DNA from: Achromobacter sp. Root83
GTDB taxonomy: Bacteria; Pseudomonadota; Gammaproteobacteria; Burkholderiales; Burkholderiaceae_B
Direction: 5' to 3'
DNA: 64,000 bases
NCBI RefSeq assembly: GCF_001428845.1
Contig: NZ_LMIU01000001.1
Coordinates: 62,984-126,983 of the forward strand
The notes beneath the pieces are model-generated. The model worked only from the letters and a program-made list of their open reading frames with translations, had not been told where the DNA came from and did no database searches. Shown here in pieces: positions 50,673 to 60,796 of this stretch. Position 1 is the stretch's first letter. Every line of letters begins with the position of its first letter. The translations under genes and the position numbers were made by a program.

Positions 50673-51229
50673 GTCGACGTGGCCGCCCGGGGCCGGATGG
50701 GGCGGCACGGGTTGCCGTGGCAGACCATGGCCGACGGCATGTTGCGGAACACCGAGCTGCGCGCACCGACCACGGCCTCGCGCCCGATGGTCACGCCCGG
50801 ACCGACAAACACGTCGGTCGCCACCCATGCGCCTTCCTCGATTCGCACGGCCCGTTCGCGCAAGGGAAAATCGGGCTGCCCGGCGTCGTGGTCCGCCGCG
50901 CACAGGTAGCTGCGCTGGGACACCACGGCATGCGCGCCGATGTGGATCGGGCCCAGGCTGTATATCACCGCGTCGTCCCCGATCCAGGCGTAGTCTCCGA
51001 TCTCCACCTTCCAGGGGTAGGTCACGGTGGCGGTGGGCCGGATCAGCACCTTGCGGCCCACGCGGGCGCCGAAGCGGCGCAGCAGCCAGCGGCGAAAGCC
51101 GTAGGCCACCTGGGGCGACCAGCGGAACAGCGTCCCTTGCACCATCCACCAGAGCTGCACGGTCAGCGCCGAACGGCCGCGCTGCCCCGGCGCCAGCGCA
51201 AACTGGTCCAGGCGTTGCAGTGCGCTCAT
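50669..51229 (-). CDS. wcaF: WcaF-type putative acetyltransferase
   Basis: A 186-residue left-handed beta-helix acetyltransferase, probably O-acetylating a sugar of the repeat unit with acetyl-CoA. Hexapeptide repeats are visible from about residue 60 (KVLIRPTATVTYPWKVEIGD; AWIGDDAVIYSLGPIHIG; WVATDVFVGPGVTIGREAVV), with the family motif CAADHDAG holding the likely active His. It overlaps both neighbours by 4 bp. Confidence 0.87.
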   Translation of the reverse strand: MSALQRLDQFALAPGQRGRSALTVQLWWMVQGTLFRWSPQVAYGFRRWLLRRFGARVGRKVLIRPTATVTYPWKVEIGDYAWIGDDAVIYSLGPIHIGAHAVVSQRSYLCAADHDAGQPDFPLRERAVRIEEGAWVATDVFVGPGVTIGREAVVGARSSVFRNMPSAMVCHGNPCRPIRPRAATST

Positions 51230-52113
51230 TTGGTCGCTCCCGCCACGGCGTCGCGCTGGGAGGCCGCCGCGCTGGCCCGCCGCGCCTTCAGGATCTCTTC
51301 GGTCTTGATGCGGATCTGCCAGTAATACATGGCGCGCGCGACCGCGTAGTCATAGCCGGCCTTGCCGTCCAGGAAGCCCAGCCGGAAGACATAGGAATGC
51401 AGGAACGAGATCGGCGCCTTGAACGGCATGGCCTGGAAGATCCGCTTGAGCAGGGCGCGCCCGCCCACGTTGGCTTCGCGCGGGTCGTTCATCAGCCCCT
51501 TGGTGCGCAGATTGGCCTCCCAGTCCGAATAGCGGTTGTGCTTGTCGAAATAGTGGTAGAGCGAATCATGATCGTTGTGGACCATGCGCTGGCGCAAGGC
51601 GAACGTCTCGCCTTCGACCTGCGGCTGATAGTGGCCTTCCACTTCCCACATGTTGGCGACGTCCAGGTCGTCATAGTCCAGGAAGCGGGAGCGGTCGCGC
51701 GCCAGCAGCGCCAGCTTGTATACGCGGTGGCCGTGTTCCAGCTTCTTGCCGCAGAACACATAGTCGAACGGCACGAAGGCGCCGCCAGCGCCCGCCGCGA
51801 AGCGCGGCAGCGTTTCGCGTATCTCGGCGGCCAGGCCGGGCGTCATTTCCTCGTCGGCGTCGACGTACAGCACGACGGGATGCGTGAACGGCAATTGCTC
51901 CAGGCACCATTGCTTCTTCTTGGGGTACTTGCCGTCCCACTGGAAGTTCGAGACGCGGGCGCCCAGCGCGGTGGCCATCGCGCAGGTGGCGTCCGTGCTG
52001 TTGGAGTCCACCACAAAGACTTCGTCAAATTCCACCAGCGCTTTCAGGCACTTGGTGATGTTGCGTTCCTCATTCTTCGTCATGACCACGACGGATACCG
52101 GTATCTTCTGCAT
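51226..52113 (-). CDS. Family 2 glycosyltransferase (WcaE/KpsE-like leader type)
   Basis: A 295-residue GT-A glycosyltransferase. The nucleotide-sugar site starts VSVVVMTKNEERNITKCL; the metal-binding acidic motif is VLYVDADEEM; GGAFVPFDYVFCGKK and the Trp/Tyr-rich end (YDYAVARAMYYWQIRIKTEE) are typical of capsule-type GT2 proteins near wcaF. AGGACAGC precedes ATG 52113. Which sugar it transfers is unknown. It overlaps wcaF and lies 13 bp after the next GT gene. Confidence 0.85.
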   Translation of the reverse strand: MQKIPVSVVVMTKNEERNITKCLKALVEFDEVFVVDSNSTDATCAMATALGARVSNFQWDGKYPKKKQWCLEQLPFTHPVVLYVDADEEMTPGLAAEIRETLPRFAAGAGGAFVPFDYVFCGKKLEHGHRVYKLALLARDRSRFLDYDDLDVANMWEVEGHYQPQVEGETFALRQRMVHNDHDSLYHYFDKHNRYSDWEANLRTKGLMNDPREANVGGRALLKRIFQAMPFKAPISFLHSYVFRLGFLDGKAGYDYAVARAMYYWQIRIKTEEILKARRASAAASQRDAVAGATK

Positions 52114-52126
52114 GATGCTGTCCTGT

Positions 52127-53257
52127 TCAGGGCGTGCCGCGCTGCATGAGGGGCTGAAATAGCTCGATGACGTTGCGGCAGTGCCGCTCCAGGGAAAATG
52201 CGTCCGCGCGCTCCGGCCCCTGGGCCGCCAGCTTTTCGCGCATGTCGCCGTCGTAGGCCAGGCGCCGTACCGCCGCGGCCAGTGCCTCGGCGTCGCCCAC
52301 CGGCACCAGCAGGCCGTATCGGCCCGCGTCCAGGATCTCGGCGGGGCCGTGGGGACAGTCGGTCGAGATCACGGGCACGCCCAGGCACAGGGCTTCCACC
52401 AGCACGTTGCCGAAACTCTCCCGGATGGACGTCAGCGCGAACGCGCCGGCGCCGGCGATGAACGGAAATGGATTGTCGATGTGGCCCGCCAGGGTGACCG
52501 GACTGCGCGACGCCTTGTCGTCGATCCGCTTCTGCAGGGCGGCGTGTTCGGACCCTTCACCCAGGATCGTGAAGCTGATCCCGGGATCGTCCAACAGGGC
52601 GGCGGCGTCGATCAGCGTGGCGTAATCCTTGACGGCCTCCAGCCGGCCGACGGCCACCACCTGATAGGGCGCGTCGCGGGTGGCGCTGTCCTGCTGGCGC
52701 GCGCCCTGCTGCCGCACGTTGTCCAGCGGCACGCCGTTGTAGATGGTGTGGACCTTGCCCCGCAGCGGCGGAAACATGCTGACCAGGTCTTCCTTCACGC
52801 CGCGCGACACGCCCACCACGGCGTCGTGCCGCCGGTAGGTCTGGCTGACCAACCAGCACTTCAGGCGCCGCATGCGGGAAGCGCCGTAGTGGATGGCGGG
52901 GCTGCTGTGTTCGAAGGCCACGGTGCTGAAGTTGCCGCGCAGGATCTTCTTGGCCAGCACGACCAGCATGTTGCACAGCAGGCCGTGCGAGCAGACGATG
53001 GCCGGTTTGTCGCGGCGTATCTGGGCAAGCAGTTGGAAGAACGCAAAAGGCAGCCTGAGCCGCAACTGGGTCGGGGACTCGATGATGGGTAATGCGCGCG
53101 TGACTTTGGGGTTGGCGATGGGATATTCGCGGTTGCGTGAGCGCAACAGGAACAGGGCGGAATCGACTCCCTGTTCCGGCAGGGCATCCACGATGAAGGC
53201 GACGCATCTTCCGACGCCACCGTGCAAGTCCGGCGCGACAAACAAAACATCAGGCAT
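52127..53257 (-). CDS. Family 4 glycosyltransferase
   Basis: A 376-residue GT-B enzyme. The N-terminal DLHGGVGRCVAFIVDAL holds the acceptor loop; VVAVGRLEAVKDYATLIDAA, FTILGEGSEHAAL and SIRESFGNVLVEALCLGVPV (the E-x7-E region) are classic GT4 donor motifs. I start at MPDVLF (ATG 53257), which overlaps the polymerase stop by 8 bp; the longer frame to 53503 is inside that gene. The donor sugar is unknown. Confidence 0.9.
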   Translation of the reverse strand: MPDVLFVAPDLHGGVGRCVAFIVDALPEQGVDSALFLLRSRNREYPIANPKVTRALPIIESPTQLRLRLPFAFFQLLAQIRRDKPAIVCSHGLLCNMLVVLAKKILRGNFSTVAFEHSSPAIHYGASRMRRLKCWLVSQTYRRHDAVVGVSRGVKEDLVSMFPPLRGKVHTIYNGVPLDNVRQQGARQQDSATRDAPYQVVAVGRLEAVKDYATLIDAAALLDDPGISFTILGEGSEHAALQKRIDDKASRSPVTLAGHIDNPFPFIAGAGAFALTSIRESFGNVLVEALCLGVPVISTDCPHGPAEILDAGRYGLLVPVGDAEALAAAVRRLAYDGDMREKLAAQGPERADAFSLERHCRNVIELFQPLMQRGTP

Positions 53258-54542
53258 GGGGTAGTACTCGCGGTGGCACCCGGCGCATGACGTCCGGGCG
53301 AGGGCTGGGAACGGACGGTTCTTGATGAGGCACGGGCATCGCCTGCGCATTGCGCATGAGCGACAGGCAATAGCACAGCAGGAATCCGGTGAAGGCGGTC
53401 TTGGGCGCGTAGGCCAGGCCGCCGGACAGCGAATCGATGAAGATGTAGATGGGAGCCGTTGCCAGCAGGTAGCGCCGGTGCATGTCCAGGCCGGGATGGG
53501 CATAGCGCCTGAACAGCGTGAGCAGCAGGATCAGCAGGGGCGGCAGCATGATCATGATCGTGCCCACCACGCCGAACTTCATCAGGTAGAAGGCCCAGGA
53601 ATTGTGCGCGAACGTGCTCAGCTCGAACCCGTTCTCGCCCATGACCCAGCTACGGAAACCCGCGCCCTTGCCGAACACGGGGCTTTCCGCGAAGAAGTCC
53701 ATCTGCCCTTGCATTTCCTGGACGCGCGCGCCGTAGCTGGAGTCCTCGTCCAGCTTTTCGACGCTGAAGATCCGGTTGGCCAGCACGTCCAGGTAGCCGA
53801 TGCTGGCGAATATCAGCACACCGGCCACGGCGGCGGGCGCGAACACCAGCACGGCGCGGCGCCGGATGTCGGCGCTGCCCGCCAGCAGCACGGCGATCAG
53901 GACCGAGATCGCAAGCTGCAGGTACTGGCTGCGGTTCAGCGAGAAGACCAGCGCCATCACCATGTACAGGGTCAGCGCGTAAGCCTTCGGGCCCGACACA
54001 TTCAGGGTGCGGCGGAAGTACAGCAGCGACACCACGCCCATCGGGATGGCCCAGACGCCCAGCCGCACGTTGCGCAGCGGGTTGGCCACGCTGAAGCCCT
54101 GCATCTGCTCCAGCAGCATCAGCGTGGCCACCGCCAGGCAGGCGGCCACGATGTACTTCTGCAGCACCGCGTAAGCGCCCGGACTGTCGATGTCCTTGTA
54201 GCAAAGAAAGGGCGTGCACAGGAAATAGAACACGATGCGTAGATCCCGCGCCACATCGCCGGCTTCTATGCCCGGGTGGTCGATGGACACCAGCAGCAGG
54301 TAGATCACCGACATGGCCTGGAACGCCAGCAACATGCCCAGCATGCCTCGCGGCAGCGAGTAGGCGCGGGGGTCGGCCAGCCTCAGCGCCTTGACTACCA
54401 GCATCGCGACGAACAGCACATCGAAGGGCGACAGCTTGAAGCTGCCCACCCCGACGATGAACCGGTCGTCGTTCAGCGCAAGCGCGGTGAACACGAAAAG
54501 GCCCAGCAGGTGCAGGGTGGAGAGGCGGCGGCGCGTTTTCAT
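53250..54542 (-). CDS. O-antigen polymerase/ligase-like membrane protein (Wzy candidate)
   Basis: A 430-residue polytopic membrane protein with about ten to twelve hydrophobic segments and a large central loop (about 240-310; FGKGAGFRSWVMGENGF, FAHNSWAFYLMKFG), the layout of Wzy polymerases and O-antigen ligases. It would join lipid-linked repeat units at the periplasmic face. Sequence identity in this family is low, so the call rests on topology, the loop motif and its place between GT genes and wzx. Confidence 0.8.
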   Translation of the reverse strand: MKTRRRLSTLHLLGLFVFTALALNDDRFIVGVGSFKLSPFDVLFVAMLVVKALRLADPRAYSLPRGMLGMLLAFQAMSVIYLLLVSIDHPGIEAGDVARDLRIVFYFLCTPFLCYKDIDSPGAYAVLQKYIVAACLAVATLMLLEQMQGFSVANPLRNVRLGVWAIPMGVVSLLYFRRTLNVSGPKAYALTLYMVMALVFSLNRSQYLQLAISVLIAVLLAGSADIRRRAVLVFAPAAVAGVLIFASIGYLDVLANRIFSVEKLDEDSSYGARVQEMQGQMDFFAESPVFGKGAGFRSWVMGENGFELSTFAHNSWAFYLMKFGVVGTIMIMLPPLLILLLTLFRRYAHPGLDMHRRYLLATAPIYIFIDSLSGGLAYAPKTAFTGFLLCYCLSLMRNAQAMPVPHQEPSVPSPRPDVMRRVPPRVLPHA

Positions 54543-54570
54543 TGCAGCTCCGTTTCAGGATGAGCCGGCG

Positions 54571-55473
54571 CTAGTGCGCGGCCCAGTCGTCGCGCCCGAA
54601 AATCTTGGTGGTCAATTTTTCGAGCAGGTACGACAGGTCTCCCTGGCGCGCATGGGCCGCCACCTTGGATGCGCGGCAGGACAGTTCGAACATCCGCCCC
54701 AGGCCCGGTTCGGTGCGCCGGATCCGATTGACGATCTGTTCGCGCTCTTCCAGCAGCACGTCCTGCATCAGCGCGGTCTTGGTTTCGTCGTGGGCGGTGT
54801 AGACGCCCAGCGCATCCGGAACGATCAGGTTCTTGCCGTCGCGCAGCAGGCGGCTCCAGAGTTCCAGGTCCATGCAGTAGCGCATGCTCTCCTGCAGCAG
54901 CCCGTACTTGCGCAGCAGGTCGCGGCGGAAGATGGCGGACTGGTTGGGGATGGACGCCTTCACCACCGTCAGCGTGCCGCGGTTGACGGGGGTGTAGTGG
55001 ATCTTGCGGAAGATGCGGTTGTCGGCGTCCGCCACGAAGAGATTGCCGCTCACGATGGGCGCGCGGCCGCGCGCCGCCGCCGTGCCCAGCTTGCGCAACG
55101 CGCCCGGGAAGTACAAGTCGTCCGAATTCTGCCAGCCCACGTAGTCGCCGGTGGCGCGCTCGAACCCCTTGTTGATGGCGTGCGACTGGCCGCGGTCAGG
55201 GGTGCTTTCCCAGTACGTCAGGTAACGCTCGTACTTCTTGATGATGTCCACGCTGCCGTCGGTCGAGCCGCCGTCGATGATGATGTATTCCAGCCGCGGA
55301 TAGCCCTGGTTCAGCACGGACAGGATGGTGCGCTCCAGGAACTTGGCCTGATTGAACGAGGGCGTCACGATCGTCACTTTGGGCAGCAGGCCGCTGGCGA
55401 TCGGCGCTGGCGGGCGGAGCTCGCGGACGAAGTCGATGAGCTGGCGTGAATACTCGTTGTGGCGCTTGCGCAT
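54571..55473 (-). CDS. Family 2 glycosyltransferase
   Basis: A 300-residue GT-A enzyme. VTIVTPSFNQAKFLERTILS starts the nucleotide-binding domain; EYIIIDGGSTDGSVD and GWQNSDDLYFPGAL are the acidic motifs binding the metal and sugar nucleotide. I start at ATG 55473, with GAGG 7 bp upstream; ATG 55488 is possible. It lies between the wzx and wzy candidates, 28 bp from wzy and 20 bp from wzx. Confidence 0.88.
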   Translation of the reverse strand: MRKRHNEYSRQLIDFVRELRPPAPIASGLLPKVTIVTPSFNQAKFLERTILSVLNQGYPRLEYIIIDGGSTDGSVDIIKKYERYLTYWESTPDRGQSHAINKGFERATGDYVGWQNSDDLYFPGALRKLGTAAARGRAPIVSGNLFVADADNRIFRKIHYTPVNRGTLTVVKASIPNQSAIFRRDLLRKYGLLQESMRYCMDLELWSRLLRDGKNLIVPDALGVYTAHDETKTALMQDVLLEEREQIVNRIRRTEPGLGRMFELSCRASKVAAHARQGDLSYLLEKLTTKIFGRDDWAAH

Positions 55474-55493
55474 GTAGGACCTCAGCATGTTGG

Positions 55494-56810
55494 TTAACGG
55501 GTGGCCGCAGGCATGGCGCCCGGGAAGTCGGGGCGGGATTGACGGATGGCGAGTGCCACGCCGGCCAGCGTGATCGCCGCATAGGCCATGCGGCCCCAAG
55601 CCGCGGCGTGTTCGCCCGCCACGTGTACCAGTCCCGCCATGACGCACAGCATCGCCAGGCCGCCCAGTCCGTTCAGGATCGCGACGGCGCGGGAGTTGCC
55701 GAGCCCAAGGAGGGAGAAATGCGCCGCGGCGTTCAGGGACAGCAGGCCCGAGGCCACGATGAGCAACTGGAAGGTGCCGAGATGGCCGCTGGCGACGTTA
55801 TCGCCCAGCAGCAGGTTCAACAGCGGCCGGCTGACCGCCAGCACCGCGAGCGTCGCGCCCGCCGAAAGCGCCAGGTTCCACAGCATCATGCGGCGGATCT
55901 CGCGTTCGGCGGCGCCGGCATAGGGAGGCGACACGGACAGGCGGCTGATGCGCGGCATGGCCTTCTGGAAAATGGCGACCGACGCGGTATGGATGATCTG
56001 GCCTACCTGCACGCCGACGGTATAGATGGCCAGCGCGGCGGGGCCCATCAGGCTGCCCACCAGCACCCGGTCCACCGAGCCGAACGCCAGCGCGCTCAGG
56101 CTGTTCAGCCAAGACCAGCGCGAGAACTTGAAGGCGTCCATCATGGCGCCGCGGTCACGCACCGGGCGCACCAGAATGTGGCCATAGGCGCGGGAGAACA
56201 CACGCATCTTCACGGTGCCGGCAAGCAGCAGGCCGGCCGCCTGGGCCAGGCCGGTCCAGGTGGGCGACGCCGTCAACGTGGCCGCCGCGCAGGCCAGCGC
56301 CATCGTGCCGGCGCGGCTGAAGACCTCGCACAGCGCGGTGGAGCGGAAGTCCTCGCGCCCCTTCAGGCAGCCCGAGAATAGCTGGTCATACTGCTGCGTC
56401 AGATAGATGGCGAGCGCCGGCATGGCCAGCATCGTCACCGCCACGCCGCCGAACGTGGCGGCGGGCCAGCCCAGGCCGACCACCCCCCACAGAAGAACCG
56501 CCGCCAGTGTCACCACGGCCAGCGCGCAGCCGATCAACGACATGCTGACGCCCGCCGCGCGGTAGGCGCCGCCCGGCTTGTGCATGCTCTCGGACACCAG
56601 CTTGGTCGCGGTCACGGCGGCGCCCAGGTTGGCGGCATTGCCGAACCCGGCCAGGGCAATGATCATGGAGTACTGGCCAAAGCCCACCGTCCCAAGCTGC
56701 CGGAACAGGATGGGCAGCGCCACCAGCGCCGCCACGGGGCCGATGCCGTATTCCACCAGCCCCCAGAAGGAAGCATTGCCGGCGATGTGTTTCCGTACGA
56801 ACCCAAGCAT
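55494..56810 (-). CDS. Polysaccharide repeat-unit flippase (Wzx-like)
   Basis: A 438-residue membrane protein with about twelve to fourteen hydrophobic segments of the MATE/PST exporter superfamily. Features seen: an N-terminal amphipathic start, LGAAVTATKLVSES, an AYGHILVRP loop, and VDRVLVGSLMGPAALAIYTVG, typical of Wzx. It should flip the undecaprenyl-linked repeat unit across the inner membrane. It follows the GDP-fucose synthase gene by 31 bp. Confidence 0.85.
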   Translation of the reverse strand: MLGFVRKHIAGNASFWGLVEYGIGPVAALVALPILFRQLGTVGFGQYSMIIALAGFGNAANLGAAVTATKLVSESMHKPGGAYRAAGVSMSLIGCALAVVTLAAVLLWGVVGLGWPAATFGGVAVTMLAMPALAIYLTQQYDQLFSGCLKGREDFRSTALCEVFSRAGTMALACAAATLTASPTWTGLAQAAGLLLAGTVKMRVFSRAYGHILVRPVRDRGAMMDAFKFSRWSWLNSLSALAFGSVDRVLVGSLMGPAALAIYTVGVQVGQIIHTASVAIFQKAMPRISRLSVSPPYAGAAEREIRRMMLWNLALSAGATLAVLAVSRPLLNLLLGDNVASGHLGTFQLLIVASGLLSLNAAAHFSLLGLGNSRAVAILNGLGGLAMLCVMAGLVHVAGEHAAAWGRMAYAAITLAGVALAIRQSRPDFPGAMPAATR

Positions 56811-56841
56811 CGGGAATCCTATTGTTCATGCTGCGCGGTTG

Positions 56842-57795
56842 TCAGGCCACGGGCAGCGCATGGTGGGTGCGCTCACGCAGGAAGTGCCCATAGGCCAGCG
56901 TGATGCCGTGCGTCAGCGAGATCTCCGGCCTCCAGCCCAGCGACTGCACGCGGGACGAATCCATCAGCTTGCGCGGTGTTCCGTCGGGCTTGCCGGTGTC
57001 GTAGACGATGTTGCCGCCGTAGCCCACGACGCGCGCCACCAGCCGCGCCAGATCGGCGATGGAGATGTCCTGGCCGGCGCCGATGTTGTAGATGCCCTCG
57101 GCGTCCGGATGCTCCATCAGCATCACGCAGGCCTGCGCCAGATCGTCCACGTACAGGAACTCGCGCAACGGCGTGCCGGTGCCCCAGATCGTCACGCTTT
57201 CCTGCCCGGCCTCGCGGCCCTCGTGGAACTTGCGGATCAGGGCGGGCAGCACGTGGCTGCTGTGCAGGTCATAGTTGTCGTGCGGGCCATACAGGTTGGT
57301 CGGCATGGCGCAGATGAAGCGCGCGCCATACTGCCGCTGGTAGGCCTCGCACAGCTTCAGGCCCGCGATCTTGGCGATGGCGTAGGGCTCGTTGGTGGCT
57401 TCCAGCGGGCCGGTCAGCAGGGCGTCTTCGCGGAGCGGCTGCGGCGCCTCGCGGGGATAGATGCATGACGAACCCAGAAACAGCAGCTTGCGCACGCCCG
57501 CCGCATACGCGGCGCGGATCACATTGCACTGGATCATCAGGTTCTTGTAGAGGAAGTCCACCGGATGCGTCTGGTTGGCCAGGATGCCGCCCACCTTGGC
57601 GGCAGCCAGATACACCACGTCTACCGGCGTCGTCGAAAAGAAGCGGTGGACCTGGTTCTGGTTCTCCAGGTCCAGTTCTTCCCGGCTGCGCGTCAGCACG
57701 TTGGGGTAGCCGCGGCGGTGCAGTTCGCGGGTGATCGCCGCGCCCACCATGCCGCGATGGCCGGCGACAAACACGCGTTGGTCCAGGTTCGTCAT
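56842..57795 (-). CDS. fcl: GDP-L-fucose synthase
   Basis: A 317-residue short-chain-type epimerase/reductase making GDP-L-fucose from GDP-4-keto-6-deoxymannose. NADP site [14 protein letters not shown] (about 8-21); Ser in FLGSSCIYP, Tyr and Lys in [10 protein letters not shown] form the catalytic triad. Length matches WcaG/Fcl. AAGGAG before ATG 57795. It lies 6 bp after gmd. Confidence 0.95.
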   Translation of the reverse strand: MTNLDQRVFVAGHRGMVGAAITRELHRRGYPNVLTRSREELDLENQNQVHRFFSTTPVDVVYLAAAKVGGILANQTHPVDFLYKNLMIQCNVIRAAYAAGVRKLLFLGSSCIYPREAPQPLREDALLTGPLEATNEPYAIAKIAGLKLCEAYQRQYGARFICAMPTNLYGPHDNYDLHSSHVLPALIRKFHEGREAGQESVTIWGTGTPLREFLYVDDLAQACVMLMEHPDAEGIYNIGAGQDISIADLARLVARVVGYGGNIVYDTGKPDGTPRKLMDSSRVQSLGWRPEISLTHGITLAYGHFLRERTHHALPVA

Positions 57796-57801
57796 GTCTG
57801 A

Positions 57802-58911
57802 CTACTCCTTGTAGGCGTAGATTTCGTAGCCGTTCTGCTCGACCAGCGCATCGCGCCGCGCGTCCTTCAGATCGCTTTCGACCATTTCCTTGACCAGTTC
57901 CGCGAACGTGGTGCGCGGCGACCAGCCGAGCTTTTCACGGGCCTTGGTGGGATCGCCCAACAGGGTCTCGACTTCGGTCGGGCGGAAGTAGCGCGGATCC
58001 ACGCGCACGATGACCTGGCCGGGCTTGATGTCGTGGACCGGCGAGAACAGCACGGTCGCCGTTTCTTCCAGGCCTTCGCCTTCCCAGGCCAGCAGGATGC
58101 CGAGTTCGCGCGCGGCGGTGTTGATGAATTCCCGCACGCTGTATTGCATGCCGGTCGCGATGACGTAGTCCTCGGGCGTGTCCTGTTGCAGCATCAGCCA
58201 CTGCATTTCGACGTAGTCCCGGGCGTGGCCCCAGTCGCGCAGCGCGGACAGATTGCCCAGGTACAGGCATTCCTGCAGTCCCAGCACGATGCGCGCCAGG
58301 CCGCGGGTGATCTTGCGCGTGACGAAGGTTTCGCCGCGCTTGGGCGATTCATGGTTGAACAGGATGCCGTTGCACGCATACATGCCATAGGCTTCGCGGT
58401 AGTTCACGCTGATCCAGTAGGCGTACAGCTTGGCGGCCGCGTAGGGGCTGCGCGGATAGAACGGCGTCGTTTCCTTCTGCGGCGTTTCCTGCACCAGACC
58501 GTACAGCTCGGAGGTCGACGCCTGATAGAAGCGCGACTTGTTCTCCAGCTTCAGGATGCGGATGGCTTCCAGCAGGCGCAGGGTGCCCAGGCCGTCGGCG
58601 TTGGCGGTGTATTCCGGTTCTTCGAACGACACCCCGACGTGGCTCTGCGCGGCCAGGTTGTAGATCTCGTCGGGCTGCACCGACTGGACGATGCGGATCA
58701 GGCTGCAAGAGTCGGTCATGTCGCCGTGGTGCAGCACGAAATTGCGGGGCTGGTCGTGCGGATCCTGGTACAGATGGTCGATGCGCGCGGTATTGAACAG
58801 CGAAGCGCGCCGCTTGATGCCGTGAACCTCATAGCCCTTGGCGAGCAGCAGCTCCGCCAGATAGGCCCCGTCTTGGCCAGTAACGCCGGTAATCAGTGCC
58901 CGTTTTGGCAT
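57802..58911 (-). CDS. gmd: GDP-mannose 4,6-dehydratase
   Basis: A 369-residue dehydratase that makes GDP-4-keto-6-deoxymannose from GDP-mannose. The NAD(P) site is [18 protein letters not shown], and STSELYG and [11 protein letters not shown] hold the catalytic Thr/Ser, Tyr and Lys. I start at ATG 58911, after AAGGACACAACC; the longer frame to 58941 is not needed. With fcl it commits GDP-mannose to GDP-fucose, so the polymer should contain fucose or a related 6-deoxy sugar. Confidence 0.95.
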   Translation of the reverse strand: MPKRALITGVTGQDGAYLAELLLAKGYEVHGIKRRASLFNTARIDHLYQDPHDQPRNFVLHHGDMTDSCSLIRIVQSVQPDEIYNLAAQSHVGVSFEEPEYTANADGLGTLRLLEAIRILKLENKSRFYQASTSELYGLVQETPQKETTPFYPRSPYAAAKLYAYWISVNYREAYGMYACNGILFNHESPKRGETFVTRKITRGLARIVLGLQECLYLGNLSALRDWGHARDYVEMQWLMLQQDTPEDYVIATGMQYSVREFINTAARELGILLAWEGEGLEETATVLFSPVHDIKPGQVIVRVDPRYFRPTEVETLLGDPTKAREKLGWSPRTTFAELVKEMVESDLKDARRDALVEQNGYEIYAYKE

Positions 58912-58921
58912 GGTTGTGTCC

Positions 58922-59401
58922 TTAAGACTTAGTAACTGCACGAAAGGAGCCGATGGCTGCGGTAGCTATGTGCAATGAGATTACTGTTGCACCAGCCGCT
59001 AAGATATCGGCCAAAAGGTCTAAGAGTTCAGCCTGTCGGTAGGGAAAAAAGGACTGGATTGATTCATCCAGCGCACCCATGGCGGTGGCCGCCAGCATGG
59101 CCACCAGCGCGGGGCGCCGGTTGACCGAGACGTAGATGAGCCCGGTCAGGAAGGCGTAGGCGGCCAGATGCAGCCGCTTGTCGCCAAAGGCGTCCGACAT
59201 GTCCGCCGCCAGCCCGGGCACGTTGCCCACCGTCACCAGCACGGCGAAGAACAGCGCCGCCACGGGCAGGCAGATGCGGGCCATCCCCGGCCGCCAAAAG
59301 GGGGCGGGCTCGGCTACGCCTTTGCGCCGCTCCGCGACCGCGGGATTGGAGACCGGCGGTTCATACACGGCCGTACATGTCCTGGAATCGGACGATGTCA
59401 T
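58922..59401 (-). CDS. VanZ-like membrane protein
   Basis: A 159-residue protein with about four hydrophobic segments and the VanZ-type pattern: [18 protein letters not shown], then [26 protein letters not shown]. The role of the family is unclear; some members sit in exopolysaccharide loci. The start is uncertain (ATG 59401, which overlaps manC by 41 bp, or ATG 59284). It lies between gmd and manC in the same operon. Confidence 0.8.
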   Translation of the reverse strand: MTSSDSRTCTAVYEPPVSNPAVAERRKGVAEPAPFWRPGMARICLPVAALFFAVLVTVGNVPGLAADMSDAFGDKRLHLAAYAFLTGLIYVSVNRRPALVAMLAATAMGALDESIQSFFPYRQAELLDLLADILAAGATVISLHIATAAIGSFRAVTKS

Positions 59402-60791
59402 CCTCGCCGAGGTAGGCGCCCGATTGGACCTCGATGATCTCCAGGGGGATCTTTCCGGGGTTTTCCAGGCTGTGGATCTCGCCCAGCGGGATGTAGGTCG
59501 ACTGGTTCTCCGTCAGCAGGTATTGCTTGTCGCCGTTGTAGATGCGCGCGGTGCCGGACACCACGATCCAGTGCTCGGCCCGGTGATGATGCATCTGCGA
59601 GGACAGGCGCGCGCCCGGCTTGACCGTGATGCGCTTGACCTGATAGCGGGGGCCCTGGCCCACCGAGTCGTAGGAACCCCAAGGCCGCTGCACCTCGCGG
59701 TGGTGGTTCAATTCGGACCGGTGCTGGGCCTTGAATATCTCGACCAGGCGCTTGACGTCCTGCGATCTGGACTTGTGCGCCACCAGCACGGCATCGGCCG
59801 TTTCGATGACCACGATGTCGTCCAGGCCCACGGAGGCGACCAGGCGGCTGGTGGAATGGATCAGGCAGTTGCGGGAGTCCTCGACCATGACGTCGCCGGT
59901 GGTGGAATTGCCCTCCAGGTTCTTCTGGGCGATGCCCCAGACCGCGTCCCAGGCCCCCACGTCGCTCCAGGAGGCCGCCAGCGGGATCACCACGGCGCTG
60001 TCGGTGCGTTCCATGATGGCGTAGTCCATCGAGTCGCTGGGGCAAGCCTCGAAGGACGGGCCGTCCAGGTGGAACAGGGCGTTCTCGCCGTGGCCCGTGG
60101 CCACGGCGGCCTGCACCTGCTCCAGCATCTTGGGCGCCAGGCGCGCCAGCTCGGACAGGAAGACGGACGCCTGGAAGGCGAACATGCCGCTGTTCCAGTA
60201 GTAGCCGCCGTCCTCGATGAAGCGCTGCGCGACCTCCGGCGAGGGCTTTTCGACAAAGCGGCGCACACGGCGCGCGGGCGCCATCGCGCCGGGCTCGTCG
60301 GCCTGGATGTAGCCATAGCCGCTGAGCGGGGCGGTAGGCGTAATCCCGAAGGTCACCAGGGCGCCCTGGCGGGCGGCCTGATAGGCCTCCGCAAACGCCG
60401 CGCTCAGCACCTCGCCGTTTTCGAGCACATGGTCGGACGGCATGATGAGCATGATGGGGTCTTCGCCGTCTCGCATGGCCCGCAGCGTGGCGGCGGCAAT
60501 GGCCGGCGCCGTGTTGCGCGCGAACGGCTCCAGGATCACCTCGACGTCCTTGATGCCCAGTTCCAGCGCCTGCTCCGCGGCGATGTAGCGATGGGCGTCG
60601 TTGCACACGAGCGTGGGCCTGGCCTGGGCGCCCGCCGCGCCCAGGCGCAGCAGCGTGTTCTGCAGCAGGCTGCGGTCATCGGTCAGACGGATGAACTGCT
60701 TCGGCAGCAGTTCGCGCGACAACGGCCACAGGCGCGAGCCTGAACCGCCGCAGAGGATGACTGCCCGGTACGGGGGAGGGGGATTCGTCAT
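59361..60791 (-). CDS. manC: Mannose-1-phosphate guanylyltransferase/mannose-6-phosphate isomerase
   Basis: A 476-residue bifunctional enzyme. The N-terminal GDP-mannose pyrophosphorylase has AVILCGGSGSRLWPLSREL and FVEKPSPEVAQRF; the C-terminal cupin isomerase has QRPWGSYDSVG and KPGARLSSQMHHHRAEHWI with the metal-binding histidines. It makes GDP-mannose for gmd. I start at ATG 60791, with AAGGAG 8 bp upstream; the frame begins at GTG 60800, too close to that site. It follows gmm by 5 bp. Confidence 0.94.
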   Translation of the reverse strand: MTNPPPPYRAVILCGGSGSRLWPLSRELLPKQFIRLTDDRSLLQNTLLRLGAAGAQARPTLVCNDAHRYIAAEQALELGIKDVEVILEPFARNTAPAIAAATLRAMRDGEDPIMLIMPSDHVLENGEVLSAAFAEAYQAARQGALVTFGITPTAPLSGYGYIQADEPGAMAPARRVRRFVEKPSPEVAQRFIEDGGYYWNSGMFAFQASVFLSELARLAPKMLEQVQAAVATGHGENALFHLDGPSFEACPSDSMDYAIMERTDSAVVIPLAASWSDVGAWDAVWGIAQKNLEGNSTTGDVMVEDSRNCLIHSTSRLVASVGLDDIVVIETADAVLVAHKSRSQDVKRLVEIFKAQHRSELNHHREVQRPWGSYDSVGQGPRYQVKRITVKPGARLSSQMHHHRAEHWIVVSGTARIYNGDKQYLLTENQSTYIPLGEIHSLENPGKIPLEIIEVQSGAYLGEDDIVRFQDMYGRV

Positions 60792-60796
60792 GGCGC

